From assembly GCA_027604505.1 (NCBI GenBank), contig JADIIX010000035.1:112919-176918 (forward strand): DNA of 64,000 bases, read 5' to 3'. The notes beneath the pieces were generated by a model, which saw only the letters and a program-made list of their open reading frames with translations, was not told the origin of the DNA and searched no databases. The stretch's first letter is position 1; every line of letters begins with the position of its first letter. The translations under genes and the position numbers were made by a program. The stretch is from Gonapodya sp. JEL0774. Lineage: Eukaryota > Monoblepharomycota > Monoblepharidomycetes > Monoblepharidales > Gonapodyaceae. Positions 41,853-53,573 of this stretch are shown here, in pieces.

Positions 41853-42119
41853 GGCTTTGGGTTCCCTTGAAATGAAGAGGAGGGGATGAACTCACAACTT
41901 TCCGCTCTCCCGAGAGAATTGGATTCAATGAAGTTTGCAATTATATAACTAATCAGGCCGGCAAACAGGCTGCCATACTTATAATAGCAGTGGTCTCCCC
42001 CAGCCTACACATGTAAAATTATGCAATCAAAACAGTATAATGTTGATCGTGACGCCGAACATTCGGCGAGGTGAGATCGCAGCCCATAATGCTGCAGCCA
42101 GATCTGTATATGCACGTGA

Positions 42120-43465
42120 TTACGACATCTGGGTGTAAGATCCCAGCTCCTCGTGAGGGACTCGTCGCCGCTTGTAGGCAACCACTCCTCCCAGCACTAC
42201 CAACACAGTCGCCAGGACAGCAACACCGACGCCAATCTTGGCGGCTGACGAGAGGCCACCATCAAATGCTGATGTATCCATTGATCCACCTGTTGACGCT
42301 CCCTCAGGCCCGGCATTAACCCTGGGAGACGAAGTGACGGCAGGGCTGCTGGTTGTCCGAAGGTCTGGGGAGGGTGACAGTGCAGAGGTTTGAGTGGGTG
42401 CGGCTGCGCTGGAGGAGACCAAGGTGGTCGAAACTGCAGAGGCCGCAGCGGCTGGACTCGAGGTCGTAACCGAGGTCGACGTGGTGGTGGACTGGGCGGT
42501 CGATGAAGCCGCCTGGCCACCAATTGGAGGTACTAAGGCGATCCCGGCAGGGTTCGCGGTGCATGTTGGACTGGGAAGATTAGCTGCAGCCTCAGTAACA
42601 GTGGCTGTATTATGTGGAAGGACTCTTTCACAACCCCGTTTTAACGAGCGAAAGACACTTCAAACACTCACGGACGGCCCCGCCACCGGGACAGTTACTT
42701 GTTCCACTGGTACTTGCTGTGATTGTGTGAATTATTTGAGTAAAGCCATCTCAATCATGAAATAGCACAACATTCACACCCACAGGCTAGTTGAAGAATC
42801 CCGTTTCCTGTTGGAGCGGGCACGGCAGCGCAATAGTCCATGAATTTACCCCACTGCATACATGTCGTCAGTACCTCTCTCCTTGTTCAACAGATACTTG
42901 AGACGACAAACTCACTGGATTGGTAATTTTCACGAACAAGGTTTCTCCAATGCAAGTTTCCGTTTCCGGAATCAACATGCCATAAGATCCATCGTTACAT
43001 ACGAGAGTATTGGATACGAGCCTCCCGCTATAGTTGTTGCAGAGGTCAGGATAGGGGCCAGCAACCAGCTCCAACGTCACGACCTGACGATTCCACAAGC
43101 ATTGCGAATGCGTCAGTGTAGATACAGTACAGAAGTACCAAATGATAGACAGCGATCATCTCATTCAGTGCCCACTTACCGGAGTCTCTGTGAAGTTGAG
43201 CGGATTCCACTGGACGTTGAACGTTGAACCTGGTGTCACCGGCTGATATCCTATCCCACCAAGCCATCAATGTCCAGTTGTACACCAAGAGGTGAGAAAG
43301 TCAGCGAAAGGGTTGTCATGGATCCGGTTAATAAGTAAAGTGTGATCCCTGTGGCTGACGAACGAGCCTCGTATGTGACTTACCGGCAGCGCTAGAAACC
43401 AGTCCACCCAGAAGAGGAGCGATCGCAAGTGCCTTCCATGTTGGAGCTCGGAATTTTCGAACCAT
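42120..43465 (-). CDS. KRE9/KNH-like secreted Ser/Thr-rich protein with C-terminal membrane anchor
   Basis: Six exons join in frame. ATG at 43463-43465 starts MVRKFRAPTWKALAIAPLLG, a signal peptide. The second exon (43180-43250) gives GYQPVTPGSTFNVQWNPLNF. The next gives VVTLELVAGPYPDLCNNYSG...CIGETLFVKITNP. These are followed by WGKFMDYCAAVPAPTGNGI, a short Cys exon, then a Ser/Thr/Ala-rich stretch. The N-terminal Ig-like beta domain with an xPGSTxxVxW opening resembles the Ser-Thr-rich GPI-anchored KRE9/KNH1 cell-wall family. The C-terminus is a real transmembrane helix (GVGVAVLATVLVVLGGVVAY) followed by KRRR and a short cytosolic tail, so it is a type I membrane protein and not GPI-anchored. 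TAA is at 42120-42122. The wall-glucan role is inferred from family resemblance. Confidence 0.65.
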
Positions 43466-43608
43466 CGCCAAAAATGGAAGGTTTTTGGGTGGGCTGCTCT
43501 TTCACCCGACACGCCGGAAGCCGCACACTGCACCACCGCCCCCTCCCACAAATACAATACGCACAACACAAAACGCTGGATTCTGTATCGGTACTTTTTT
43601 TCGAACTC

Positions 43609-44838
43609 CTAGGTAATCTGAACAAGCTCATTGGCCATCATGTACCTGCTGAATAGAGTGTTCAATTTCCTGAACCAAACAAACTGGCTCCGGTGCTCTA
43701 ACATTGCCCGTCTTCCCTGCCGCGGGGGTGTCAACACCAAATAGCGATAGTGCGCCTCTTCCGGCTGCTCCGTGTCAGTGACTTTCCCTTCAGGGTGTGT
43801 TCTCTTTCGCAGGGCCAAGCTGAACTCATACAACACCCATGTGAAGAGGACCTCCACAAACCCAAGGTATTTTCGGTAAAGGGGCAAAGAGATAACTGAG
43901 AACGCGGTGAAAGTAGAAGGTAGGTTCGCATTGTGGTCAGCGACCAGATGTCTATTGAAGTGATGCAATACAGTGGAAACACCAATAAAAGCAAGTGCAT
44001 CCCAACCGCCGAGGGTATGTGATACATACCTTACCCCCCGGTACACCGCAATATGGTTTGGATGGCCCGAAATTCCATAGTCATCAAAGGTCAACAGCTG
44101 TGGAGATCGAATCGAAATGGTCTTGAAGACTTATCGTTGCCGTAGTCATACCCATCACTTACGGTCTCAACGTTCCACTTCTTTATCGCCTCAAGTACTT
44201 TGCTTGCCACTAGCTCCTTGTCCCACACGTTCTCAAAGCCGTCTTGAAGACCCCTCAAAGACGGAATCCACAACGACACCAGGTTGGTTGAAGCAACATG
44301 AGACCCGACGAGTACTCACGGGTCATCCACCACTGCAACATTCGCAGATGGAATGCCGAGGATACCGCAACTTGCAATGAGCTCTGTTGGGCGGACTCGC
44401 CCAAGTGAACCTGCATATGAACGATCGTCCGACCCATCCGATGACAAGGGAGTAGCACGATGGGGAGAAAGCAATGAGAGAATAAATTAAAATATCAGGT
44501 TGTTGAATGGTCTAGTTATCACCATGGGCGGTACCTTGAGACAAGCAAAGAACGAAGGTCCTCGTTATGTCCTTTCCAACAGTCTTCTCGTCACTGCCAC
44601 CGATCACCGCTGCGAGGGAGGGACCAAAAAACAGACACTCATCGTCCGGGTGGGCGGTGACCAGCATCACCCTTCGCGGAGGTTGGAGGGAAGGAGGAAG
44701 GACCGTTCGGAGTCGGGATGGAGCGACAGCGAGGATCGCATAAGATGCCACAAAGAAGATAAGGAAGGAGACAAAAACCACGCAGAGGGGCAAAGAAAAA
44801 TGTGATTTAAAGAAGACGGATGGGAGATTTGAGGTCAT
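43609..44838 (-). CDS. GPI12: N-acetylglucosaminyl-phosphatidylinositol de-N-acetylase (PIG-L/GPI12)
   Basis: This ER enzyme removes acetate from GlcNAc-PI, the second step of GPI-anchor synthesis. The ATG at 44838 gives a short cytosolic start and one membrane helix (LPLCVVFVSFLIFFVASYAI). The catalytic domain follows with VMLVTAHPDDECLFFGPSL, in which His-Pro-Asp-Asp is the metal/catalytic motif. Next come FVLCLSQG / NADGLGRVRPTELIAS, GIPSANVAVVDDP and LQDGF...W, and, after further introns, LLTFDDYGISGHPNHIAVY with the second His motif. The C-terminal exon has hydrophobic stretches and ends MMANELVQIT, TAG at 43609. All key residues are present. Introns are short; the middle exon joins were read by eye. 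Confidence 0.92.
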
Positions 44839-45130
44839 GGAATTTTGAAAACGCCAAGAGGTGAGGTGACTGCCCGCCGATCACTTTGAGTGTGTCACCC
44901 AGTCACAACACCAGAGTCATTCGGCAAGACTGCAAAATAGAGCCAATCATTAAGTATAGGTGAAAGCATATACCATGTTACCAACATCATTGAAAAATAC
45001 ATTTGAGAAATTGACTATCTGTCCACGTCGAACCCCCCCCAATTCGCAATCCCTACTCAGGGTGGGCAGGTGGGCTGGGCGACAAAAACAAGGATGAATG
45101 TTGAGACGAGTCGTCGACATAGAGAGCAAA

Positions 45131-45454
45131 TCAAGTGACGTACCCTCTGAACTTTCCCGGGGTTGTGATTGGGGGCAGTTCAGCGCTTGCAACCAGGTCT
45201 TCGTCCGAGAGCACTCCTCCTTTGTAGTCCGAGAAAGTGTGTCGTTTCCATTCCACCTCGAAGTCTTCCTCATTGGAAAACTCTTTCGGTTCTTTGGATT
45301 CAGCGACCTTGGGTTCTTCTCCCCGTCTGGTGGTGAACTGTGGGGTAGTCTTCGCGGGAATCCCTCCCATGTAACGAGTAATGCCCGATGAAGTAGGCGA
45401 GAGATTTCTCGAAACGGTTGTAAATTTGCGAGCGAAGAGGGTGATAAAAGACAT
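45131..45454 (-). CDS. Small, probably mitochondrial protein, unrecognised
   Basis: The start MSFITLFARKFTTVSRNL is a typical basic, amphipathic mitochondrial presequence. The rest is charged: EEPKVAESKEPKEFSNEED, then EVEWKRHTFSDYKGGVLSDE and PPITTPGKFRGYVT before a TGA. About 107 residues are encoded. A GTACGT donor overlaps the end (AGAG|GTACGT). Splicing to a GACAG acceptor near 45020 would replace the tail by DSQFLKCIFQ, so two C-termini are possible. No family is recognised; the matrix or inner-membrane location is inferred from the presequence. Confidence 0.55.
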   Translation of the reverse strand: MSFITLFARKFTTVSRNLSPTSSGITRYMGGIPAKTTPQFTTRRGEEPKVAESKEPKEFSNEEDFEVEWKRHTFSDYKGGVLSDEDLVASAELPPITTPGKFRGYVT

Positions 45455-47125
45455 CGACTGTTTGGAGGCAGAACCAAAGCACGAAAGCACGTGGTGAACG
45501 ACTTTCGAGAAACGGAGCCCGAGGTCGACTTCAGGAGATTGGACTCTTACAGGTAATGCGAGGGAGGGCAGATGACAAGCAGCTAATATCAGAGGGACGG
45601 AGGAATCGGATTGGCACGTGCTCTTGGCTTATCTGATCGGACTTCGAGGCTCTTCCGCCGACGCGGGGGACAAACAAATGAGTGGATCGGAAAATGATAC
45701 AGATCCAATCTCGCTGTGAGTTTTCATATTACATGATCAAAAGAATAGAAAAGATGGAAGAGTGCATAATTAAATGTAACACCTCGGAATGTTCCTCAGG
45801 GTGTAAGCGCAGATATAAAGCACCAAGTGCAACACAACCTTCATTCAAGCGAGACACTTTTGCCCACAGTGACGAGTTGCTGAAGAACACGGACTATGTC
45901 CAGGCTTTTTGAAAAGAACAAAGTCAGAATCCAATGATTTCTCCTCATGTCTTCTGAATAAACACCGCAATGTTTCTGTTCGCGAAATATGCAGAAGCTG
46001 ACTGTACATATCAGATCGAAAAATGCGATGAGCACACCACGAGAACCCTTGCGCACCCTTTACCATCAGTTTGTCCCATGATATCCACGGAAAATCTCTC
46101 GTTGCCAGCGATAACTTGTTTCCTCGTAGCTTTTCCTTTCCGACGGAGTTCAACAGATCTCCTCGTGTCTTCCGGGGACCTCTGTTACCGCTGCACATAC
46201 ACAAGAAAAAGACCATTTCATTGATTTTAAATTGGGATAACAAGAGTTGTTTCACGAGATGAAAGCTTCCGCCTCCTGCTCGGGCTCCAAAAAGTGTTCA
46301 CCGTGACGCTCTCTGCCAATGCCCGGAGGGATCGACCGCCGAACACAACAGTTAAGCCTCCGACCCGAAAGTCCGAGGCAAGGCATAGGCGCTATCCCAA
46401 ACCAGATTCGTGGCTGGGATACCAGCATCGTTATACTCAGAGACCCGGTCAACGACATTCGCAACTCATGCGCAGCCCTAAGAGCGAAGCCCGGACCCGA
46501 TGTATTGACTACTGATACGAAGCACGAGCTCTTGCCGGAGAGGGAACGGGGCACATGCTGGGGAAAGCCCAAACCGGAACGTATTTGCAGACGCCGGCTG
46601 CGGAGGGGAAGAGAGCAGAATGGAGTGGAAGGGAGCGGAAGAGAGGAAAGAGTGTTTGATGGGAGATTGAATGGCAAACAATGTCACCGTACAGCCATAG
46701 AACGTTCAGGGAATTGGAGGAAGAAAGATGGACAAATTCAGAGCCAATATCGAGAGCGGGGAACATCCGTAGTGCATTCTCTTACCATCTCGTAAAGGAG
46801 AGCATGTATGCCAATCGCGATATCCGGCCGACGTTCAACTCTGAGAAATGTCACATGGTTTTGGTTGTCAGGATCGGCAGAAGATGGGTTTGTTGTAGGC
46901 GACCTCTTGCACCACCAGCGTATGCATTTATGGTTTCACACTTTTGAGCCGAGGACCCGTGAGTTCTGTCGTGCTCTTCATTTATGCTGCTGCAATTCCT
47001 TCTGTGTCTCATGGCGACAACCTGCGGGTGGAGGAAACGTTGTGGCTTCATCATACAATGTCTATTTGATTCCCCACACCCGATTATGTGGAATAAAATA
47101 TTAACCACCAATTGATTCCGTTTCC
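45455..47125. other. Long stretch without a supported gene
   Basis: About 1.67 kb lies between the small mitochondrial-type gene and the 3' end of the nephrocystin-4 gene. Open frames on both strands (minus 45845-46255 and 46252-46677; plus 46319-46795) overlap each other, are rich in Arg/Ser, and show no conserved motif or coherent splice sites. I checked by eye for tRNA and rRNA features and saw none. Confidence 0.4.
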
Positions 47126-50100
47126 CTAGTTTACGACCTCACATTTCACGGCCAAGCATTCCTCCAACCTGTCGTCCTCATCATTTATAAATACCAATGC
47201 CTCTACAATTGCGGGAGTGGCTCTTGGTGCAAACCTGAGGTGAATGTAGTGTGTTGCACCACCATCCATGCTCAGCTCGAGCTCTTTGAAACAAAGGAAA
47301 TCCGGCTTGTTCGTACGGAGTGTGAACAGTTTGGGTGAAGGGTAAGGATTCGTGAAGCTCATACGCTGGGGGTGAGAAATGGAAGAACAGACACAGAACA
47401 GTGGGGCATTTTATGAGAATCAACCAAATGTGAGTGCACCAACCTTGCTCGAACTTCTGCCAACCTGCAACCGTACATCAAAAGACTTCGTCACTGTGGG
47501 CTCAAGACAATGACAAACAACCGACCAAGCAGCAACCAGTTGTCCAGATCCCACTTCGACGATATTTAACATGATTTCTTTGACACCAACCGACTTTGGA
47601 CGCGTAAGCACCTTAACTTCATTGAGCGCGTTGGCCGTGAGGATAAATGGACCCGCCGGGAGGGTCTGTGTCACCTCCAGGTTTAGTTACATTCCAAAGG
47701 TAAAACGTGCAGATAGAAAAACGTACTTTCAAATCTTCTGGCATAGTTGAAAAGCACTGAACTGTTCGCGAATACGAGGAGCCTCTGACAACCATTGTGG
47801 CAATATTTGTTTGGCCAAGGATGCAGTTCACGTCCATCCTTATGAGCGGATGCAGGTTGATCTGCCAACATTCCAGCAACGAGGTATGGTACGGATCGTC
47901 GTAGAATAGCAGGAAAAATCTTCGCACATTGGGGACCTTTGGGAAGCGGAATTTGAGAGATACTTCGTACGCGTTGTTGTTTTGCTGGATGAAATGTTAC
48001 ATCATGGTCTTTAGTAATGCACCTGAGCAGCTTTCGCACTCACACCGGATTCATTGAGCGAACACACAACGTCATCCGCGGTTGCAAACGCGTATTTCTT
48101 TGACGGATTCGCTGCGTCGTGGACGGTCGAAACTCGGTCTCCGGTGTCTTCGTCGGAACATTGATTCCATGTTGGGATGAATTTGAGTGTCTTCCGGGAT
48201 ACCTCATTCTCAGCCTTGTAAAGTCTGATCGAGCGGTCGATGTGATGGTGCCGAGGTATTATCCGTACGTCCAGGATAGCGATGGGTTTGTTGTGGTTGT
48301 TCAAAATCGATATCTACAAATGTATTCAGGATCAATAATTAATTCAAGTGCTCGGATTGGTAAAGACTCACTTTGATAGTACGCGCTCTAATGGCAGCAA
48401 CGTCGTCGTCCATTTGACCGAGATGTTCCATGGCCGGGCCAGGTCCATCAACAACGCGGTATCCGAATCTGGTCGCTCGTTCTTCATTCTCGCCATGAGA
48501 TGCTCTTCTCATGTGACTTTCGGTGAGTGGTTCTGTATCCACATTCCTACCTGTGAGAAGACTTTGGAACACAAATGGGACTGATACCGTTTCATTTGGC
48601 ATCAGAAACACCTGTCCATTTCCGTCCTTGGGCCTCAGCCGGAGAAAATTCTCCTCCACGGATGATGGTATGCCGTGAACTCGTCGAAGATACCGCCATT
48701 TAGCGGAGTCTGCAACGACGTGGAGTTCTTCGTCTTCGAAAGACACGGTGAAGGTGTGTTCGACGGCATAAGGGTTGGTGAATAGGAACTCGAAGAAGTA
48801 GCCCCGAGCAAAAGAGGCGTAGATTGAATGGTGTGAAGTGATGCTCTTTTCTAGTGACGAAGATATCGCACCGGGTTTCGCTCTTGAGAAGCATCAAGTT
48901 ATATTCTGGGACTCTGGCAGGATAAACTTTTCATGCTCACCTGTCACGAAAAACGGATATTGTTTGCATGTCCCGCTGCCGCTCCTGCCTTGTAGAACAG
49001 TATGAGAACTCAAGCTTCCAAGTAAGAAGTTCGAAATTTCTCATAAGCTGTATGGCATAATCCAGTACACCAAAACTAATGGTGCCAACCTACCCCACCA
49101 GACTGCCCTTTCATATCCAGGACCAAACCTTCCTGGACAAACCACTCTTTCGCTTTAGAAGCTTTTCTCCTCGACTCCTCTTCAGAGTCCATTGGTTCTC
49201 TCTTTGTACCGTCCTCGTGAACACGGTGGCTCTGGCGCACAAGTGCGCGCTCCTCCATGGAACGACGGAGGAGGGCCTGCAACTCAGGATTTGTATCTAA
49301 AACCTTTCAAGTTCCGGTAATACTATCAAATTCGAGCGGTAACCAGACCTCAAAACGCGGCCAGTTTGTCATTCACCTTGAGCGCCAGCACTCTTGTTCC
49401 CTCTTGCAGCCTCCGTGACCTCAATCCATCTCTAAAATCTCTCGCCACAACGTCTCTCTTTCTTGTCGCTTCCATGGCACTCTGTACTGACAACCCTAGG
49501 TCTGGTCGTGCGACATTGGTGAGCAGTAGATGAAGCTTTCCGATAGTGCGATACCGATCTAAGTAGGAATAGGGGTCCGCGGGGTGAGTGACAGCGCCAG
49601 TAGAACCACGGTCATCGGGTGGCTGAACGCAGCGTCAAAATTAGTCAAAATTCACATTTCAACCGTAATTCATGGTCACAACGACCCACCTCCGCTGCAA
49701 GTACATCCACATCCAATGTCCCTCTCACAGCACTTCTGCCTTCGAGCATCAATCCTCTCAGTGGTACACAAGCCTGTCCAAGGTATGTCCCCGAATCAGG
49801 GTCGAAGAGGTCGACCGACATAGTCGATCGAGCTAGGTATCGGAAAAAAGGCAGCCCTGGGGGCGCATTTGGGGAATCAGATGAGCTGGCGTGTGTCGGA
49901 TCTACGAGGTGCACGAAGGTGAGGCCCGCAGGTCGCGAGACTTGTTGTTCGCATAGTAAAGTCAGGACCACTATGATAACCACCGATAATGCACAAACTC
50001 ACAATCCGGTACCCCTTCTTTGTCGGTTCTCCAAAGTATACCTGGCCATTCCTCACCATCTTCCGGATCCTGTTCCCAATGTCCATTATCTCTTCCCTTC

Positions 50101-53100
50101 ACAATTCGTCCAAAGTGGTCCTTGCTTTTGTTCGCCCCAATCGCCCCTGTCCACACGCATGCCCTCTCACTCGTGACGGCCGCAGTATCCCAAAACTGAT
50201 GTACAAGCCTCACTTTTCTCACTTTCCAACTCAAGCCATCGTCGCACTCCTCAGTCCATGTCACTCCTGCATAAGTGATCCATATCTCTTGCATGATCAC
50301 TTCCTCCTTTGTGGGGTTCGCCCGCCTCGTTAGATCGTCTACCGCGACAACAACAGGTGGGCGATTAAGGCTTGGGGTCGGGAACTCTGCGAGATGCAAG
50401 CGGGCACGCTCAGTTCGGGAAATTGGGCAGTGCGAAACAGGAAGAGGCAGCGGTATCGGGCGAACGACAGGATGTCGGTCACAGAGGGGTGACGGATTGG
50501 GAGTTGTGGAGAAAGTCGGGGTCCGAAGGCGTGGGACGAGCGACGCAGAAGACGATGACCGCGCCCGGCTAGGCGGAGGTGGGTTGGGTGGTTCTGGTGG
50601 TGGTGGTTGTGGCTGCCAGGAGGGTTCCTCCATGGGAGCTGGTACAGGAATCTCAGCAGGGGGAACCACAATCCCGTCTCCTTTTGCCTCGAATGCCACA
50701 ACAACCGGTCGATCCGGCGCGGTGACGCCGGTAATACCGAGGTGGGCAGCACGCGAACCTGCACCCAATCCCCCTTCACTATTAACATCTCTTTCAGGAG
50801 AGAGTTCGTTGGGAGGAGGACAGAATGCCATGTGGGAGCCAAACGGGTTGACCGATGGCTGAGGAGGGTGCGTCAGGGCAAGGAGACGAACTGGACCCGG
50901 GCGAACTATATATACAAGAACGCATATCGATCATTCTTTTTTGTTTTCTCAACTCACCTTCCCCAGCTGCTCCGGCTTCAGGAGTCCACCATGCCCAACC
51001 TAGATCCACCGTGCGCTCACAAAGTACCTTGCTCATCTCTTTACCCCTCACTGTTCCTTCAGAGTCCCTCGTGCCTACAATTCCTTTTTCTCTGTCCACA
51101 TCGACTTCGATATCCATCTCCACCATGATTCCAACTACAACAACGCATCTCGGATCCCCGAGAACAACGGGCAACACGATCTGGCCTCCGAATTCGTACC
51201 ATCCCTCGACCGTCACTGAGGGAGCGAGCGAAACGCGAGCAGGCGGAGCCAGCCAGCAGTGTCCGTTGTGAGTACCAAGACAGAGGGTGTGGGACAGGAT
51301 GCGGGATAACGGAGGAGGTACATTTTGGGGTGGAGTGGCTGGGAGCCCGAGCGAGGTTCGAACAGCGGACGCGACTGACAAGAGGAGGAGAGAGTGGAAG
51401 GCAGCAGGAGTGGGGTGGAGGGCGAGGCGAAGCTTCGGAAAATCAGAGATCAGTTTGGAAAAGCAAGATCCAAACAGCAGAGTCATGGAAGGACGAAGGG
51501 GGGAGGGAGCTCACCTTCCCAATACTAGCCTCACTCCATTCTTCTTTCTTCCACGCCACCGCCCTTCCCAGTTGATCAATTACTCCCACGACCCCTCCCA
51601 CGGGCTCGTTTGCTTCCATAAACTCCCACCCTTGGATGGACGAAGTCAAGCCCCCGGCGACCAAATCTGGACGACACGCGAGGGTATACCCAACAGCAGC
51701 TGTGGGTATGGTTGCCGCGGGCGGGTTAGGGATCGGGGTGTGGAGAAGAAGGAGGAGGCGTGGGGTACCAGAGTGAAGGGGCAGGCTAGGGGCGGTGTGC
51801 GACACAAGGGGGATCTTAGGCGTGTATTCTGAGGCGTGGCAGACATCTTGTCGCTCACTTGCCGACCACCGTTTTGAGGCCACATTCGCGCTCGCGATCT
51901 TGAGCATCGTTTCCAAGCCTATACTCTTGTCCTTCCGAGCCCATGTCCAGCCCCCCTCTGGCAGGTTCAAAGACAGGTAAGAGGGACCAGCCAGCAGAGA
52001 CAATGAGCGGTGTGCTGGACGCCAATGAATGGACTGTGTAGTTGTAGGGGGAAGTGCAAGGAGGAGGCGGCAAAAGGCGGTTTTCATACTTGACGTTGCT
52101 CAGATCAGGCCGCCATAGCTTGAGCTTACCAGTTACGATGGTTTCCACCACTACCATAAGCGACGAAGATCTGGAAGGTGTGTGGAAGAAGAGGGTCTGA
52201 GAATGTTGCGTGAGAGTGGTTGCAGAGAGCAAACGGAGCGTGAGGAGCGAATGGGGTGGATGAAGTGAGATTAAGGACAACTTAATGAGCCGAATAAACA
52301 GCTGACAGCTAATTTCTCCGTTCCGAGATGGTGCTTCTGTACTTATTCCACCTTCATCTCCACGAGTGATACTCGCTACTCAGAATCTTGGAACACGTCA
52401 ATCTTGTCAGAGTCTTATCTTTTCCTCTCAAACATAGTAGACTTTTGGGTCTCTTCCAGGAAGTGTTCCGGCACTAGCACTCCAGTACCAAATCACATCC
52501 TGCTAGCGAGGCCACGTGCGACAACTGTATGTTGGCAGGTGAGTTTCATTTCAGCTGCACCACTAAGAGTATCGCGAGCTTCCCAGCCCAGCTGCCCACT
52601 TTCCTTTTTGGTTTCCTCCTGGGTTCCAACTCGCCATCTCCCAAGGAAGTCCACACATTCACGAAACGGAGTACTCACGCAATCAGTCTCAACCGTAATC
52701 CTTCTCCCTGATATCCCAATCGCCAGAGCCGAGAGCTTCCCAGCTGCAGCTCGATCCGGATCTGTTGGTGTGCCATCCAAGTTTTCCAACGATGAGGAAG
52801 CTGAAGAGGAGGAACCATCATCATCCTGCCCATCGATATTAACTCGACGTGATTTTTGGTTTGCGAGGTTTGGCAAGCGCTTGGTACCATTGATTGCCCC
52901 GTTTGCTCGATTCCTGGATTGTTCTGCGACATCCTGACACCCGACCGCTCGGCACGTCCTCCCAAAAAAGCGTCCAGATTCCGAGTCAAACCACGATACC
53001 GCGAAGGAAATCGCGATTCGTGGAGGTGAAGTGGACTGTGTGGACAGTTGCAGTGCAGAGTCAGGGATCAAGGGAGGAATTGGCACTGACAATATCGCGG

Positions 53101-53236
53101 AGAGGGAGAGAGAGAATGCAGAGAGGAGTGGCGAGGCAACTAGAGGAGATTCAGCTGCAGCTGCAACAACGGACGGTGGCGGAGGAATCAGCGACCCTGC
53201 CAGGCGTGCATGGTGAGCGGCCCAAGTGACGCTCAT
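47126..53236 (-). CDS. Nephrocystin-4 (NPHP4) homologue
   Basis: NPHP4 is a ciliary transition-zone protein that works with NPHP1 and RPGRIP1L in gating the flagellar compartment. The C-terminus is diagnostic: RMSFTNPYPSPKLFTLRTNK, then PDFLCFKELELSMDGGATHY, HLRFAPRATP and ALVFINDEDDRLEECLAVKC, an Ig-like/MSP-type domain ending TAG at 47126. The N-terminal exon (ATG 53236, MSVTWAAHHARLAG) holds AVSWFDSESGRFFGRTCRA, matching the family's SFFD...HFFGRTWK. Between them about 15-20 exons on the same strand include YLRR/IPSSVEENFLRLRPKDGNGQ, MLLKSETRCDIF-like beta segments and a Pro/Ser-rich linker (about 50.4-50.8 kb). The span and domain order fit the family's usual length of about 1,400 residues. 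Individual internal exon borders are not all resolved. Confidence 0.9.
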
Positions 53237-53573
53237 TGAGTCCGAAACCGTTACGGGAAAGTAGTGGAAATGAGAATGAATTCGAGACACCAGCAATTAA
53301 TTCTTCAGAACTTGGTTGATTTGAAAATGTATGGAATGATGTAGTCTGGTTTGACAGACGTTCTCGGGCTGGCAGACTCAAGGTCCCATGTTCCAGGTGA
53401 ACACTGTAAAACCAGCCTGGGAATGATAGCACCCCACCACAAAAACAAAGATAGTATCATAGGGGTGGTAATACGCGGAGTTAATACATTTCTGTGAGGT
53501 TGTAAATTTGGGCAGCAAACACAGTTCACCCAAAAAAAACCAAACCCACACAATCAACATGAACCACCAAAAA
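53237..53573. other. Intergenic region between NPHP4 and the F-box-like gene
   Basis: These 337 bp lie between the NPHP4 start and the F-box-like gene stop, both on the minus strand. It should hold the NPHP4 promoter and the upstream 3' end. No element is recognised and no coding exon is supported. Confidence 0.5.

Noticed and set aside
46252-46795. Overlapping frames on both strands between the mitochondrial-type gene and NPHP4
   Set aside because: Neither strand shows conserved residues, a plausible start context or coherent splicing, so no gene is called.
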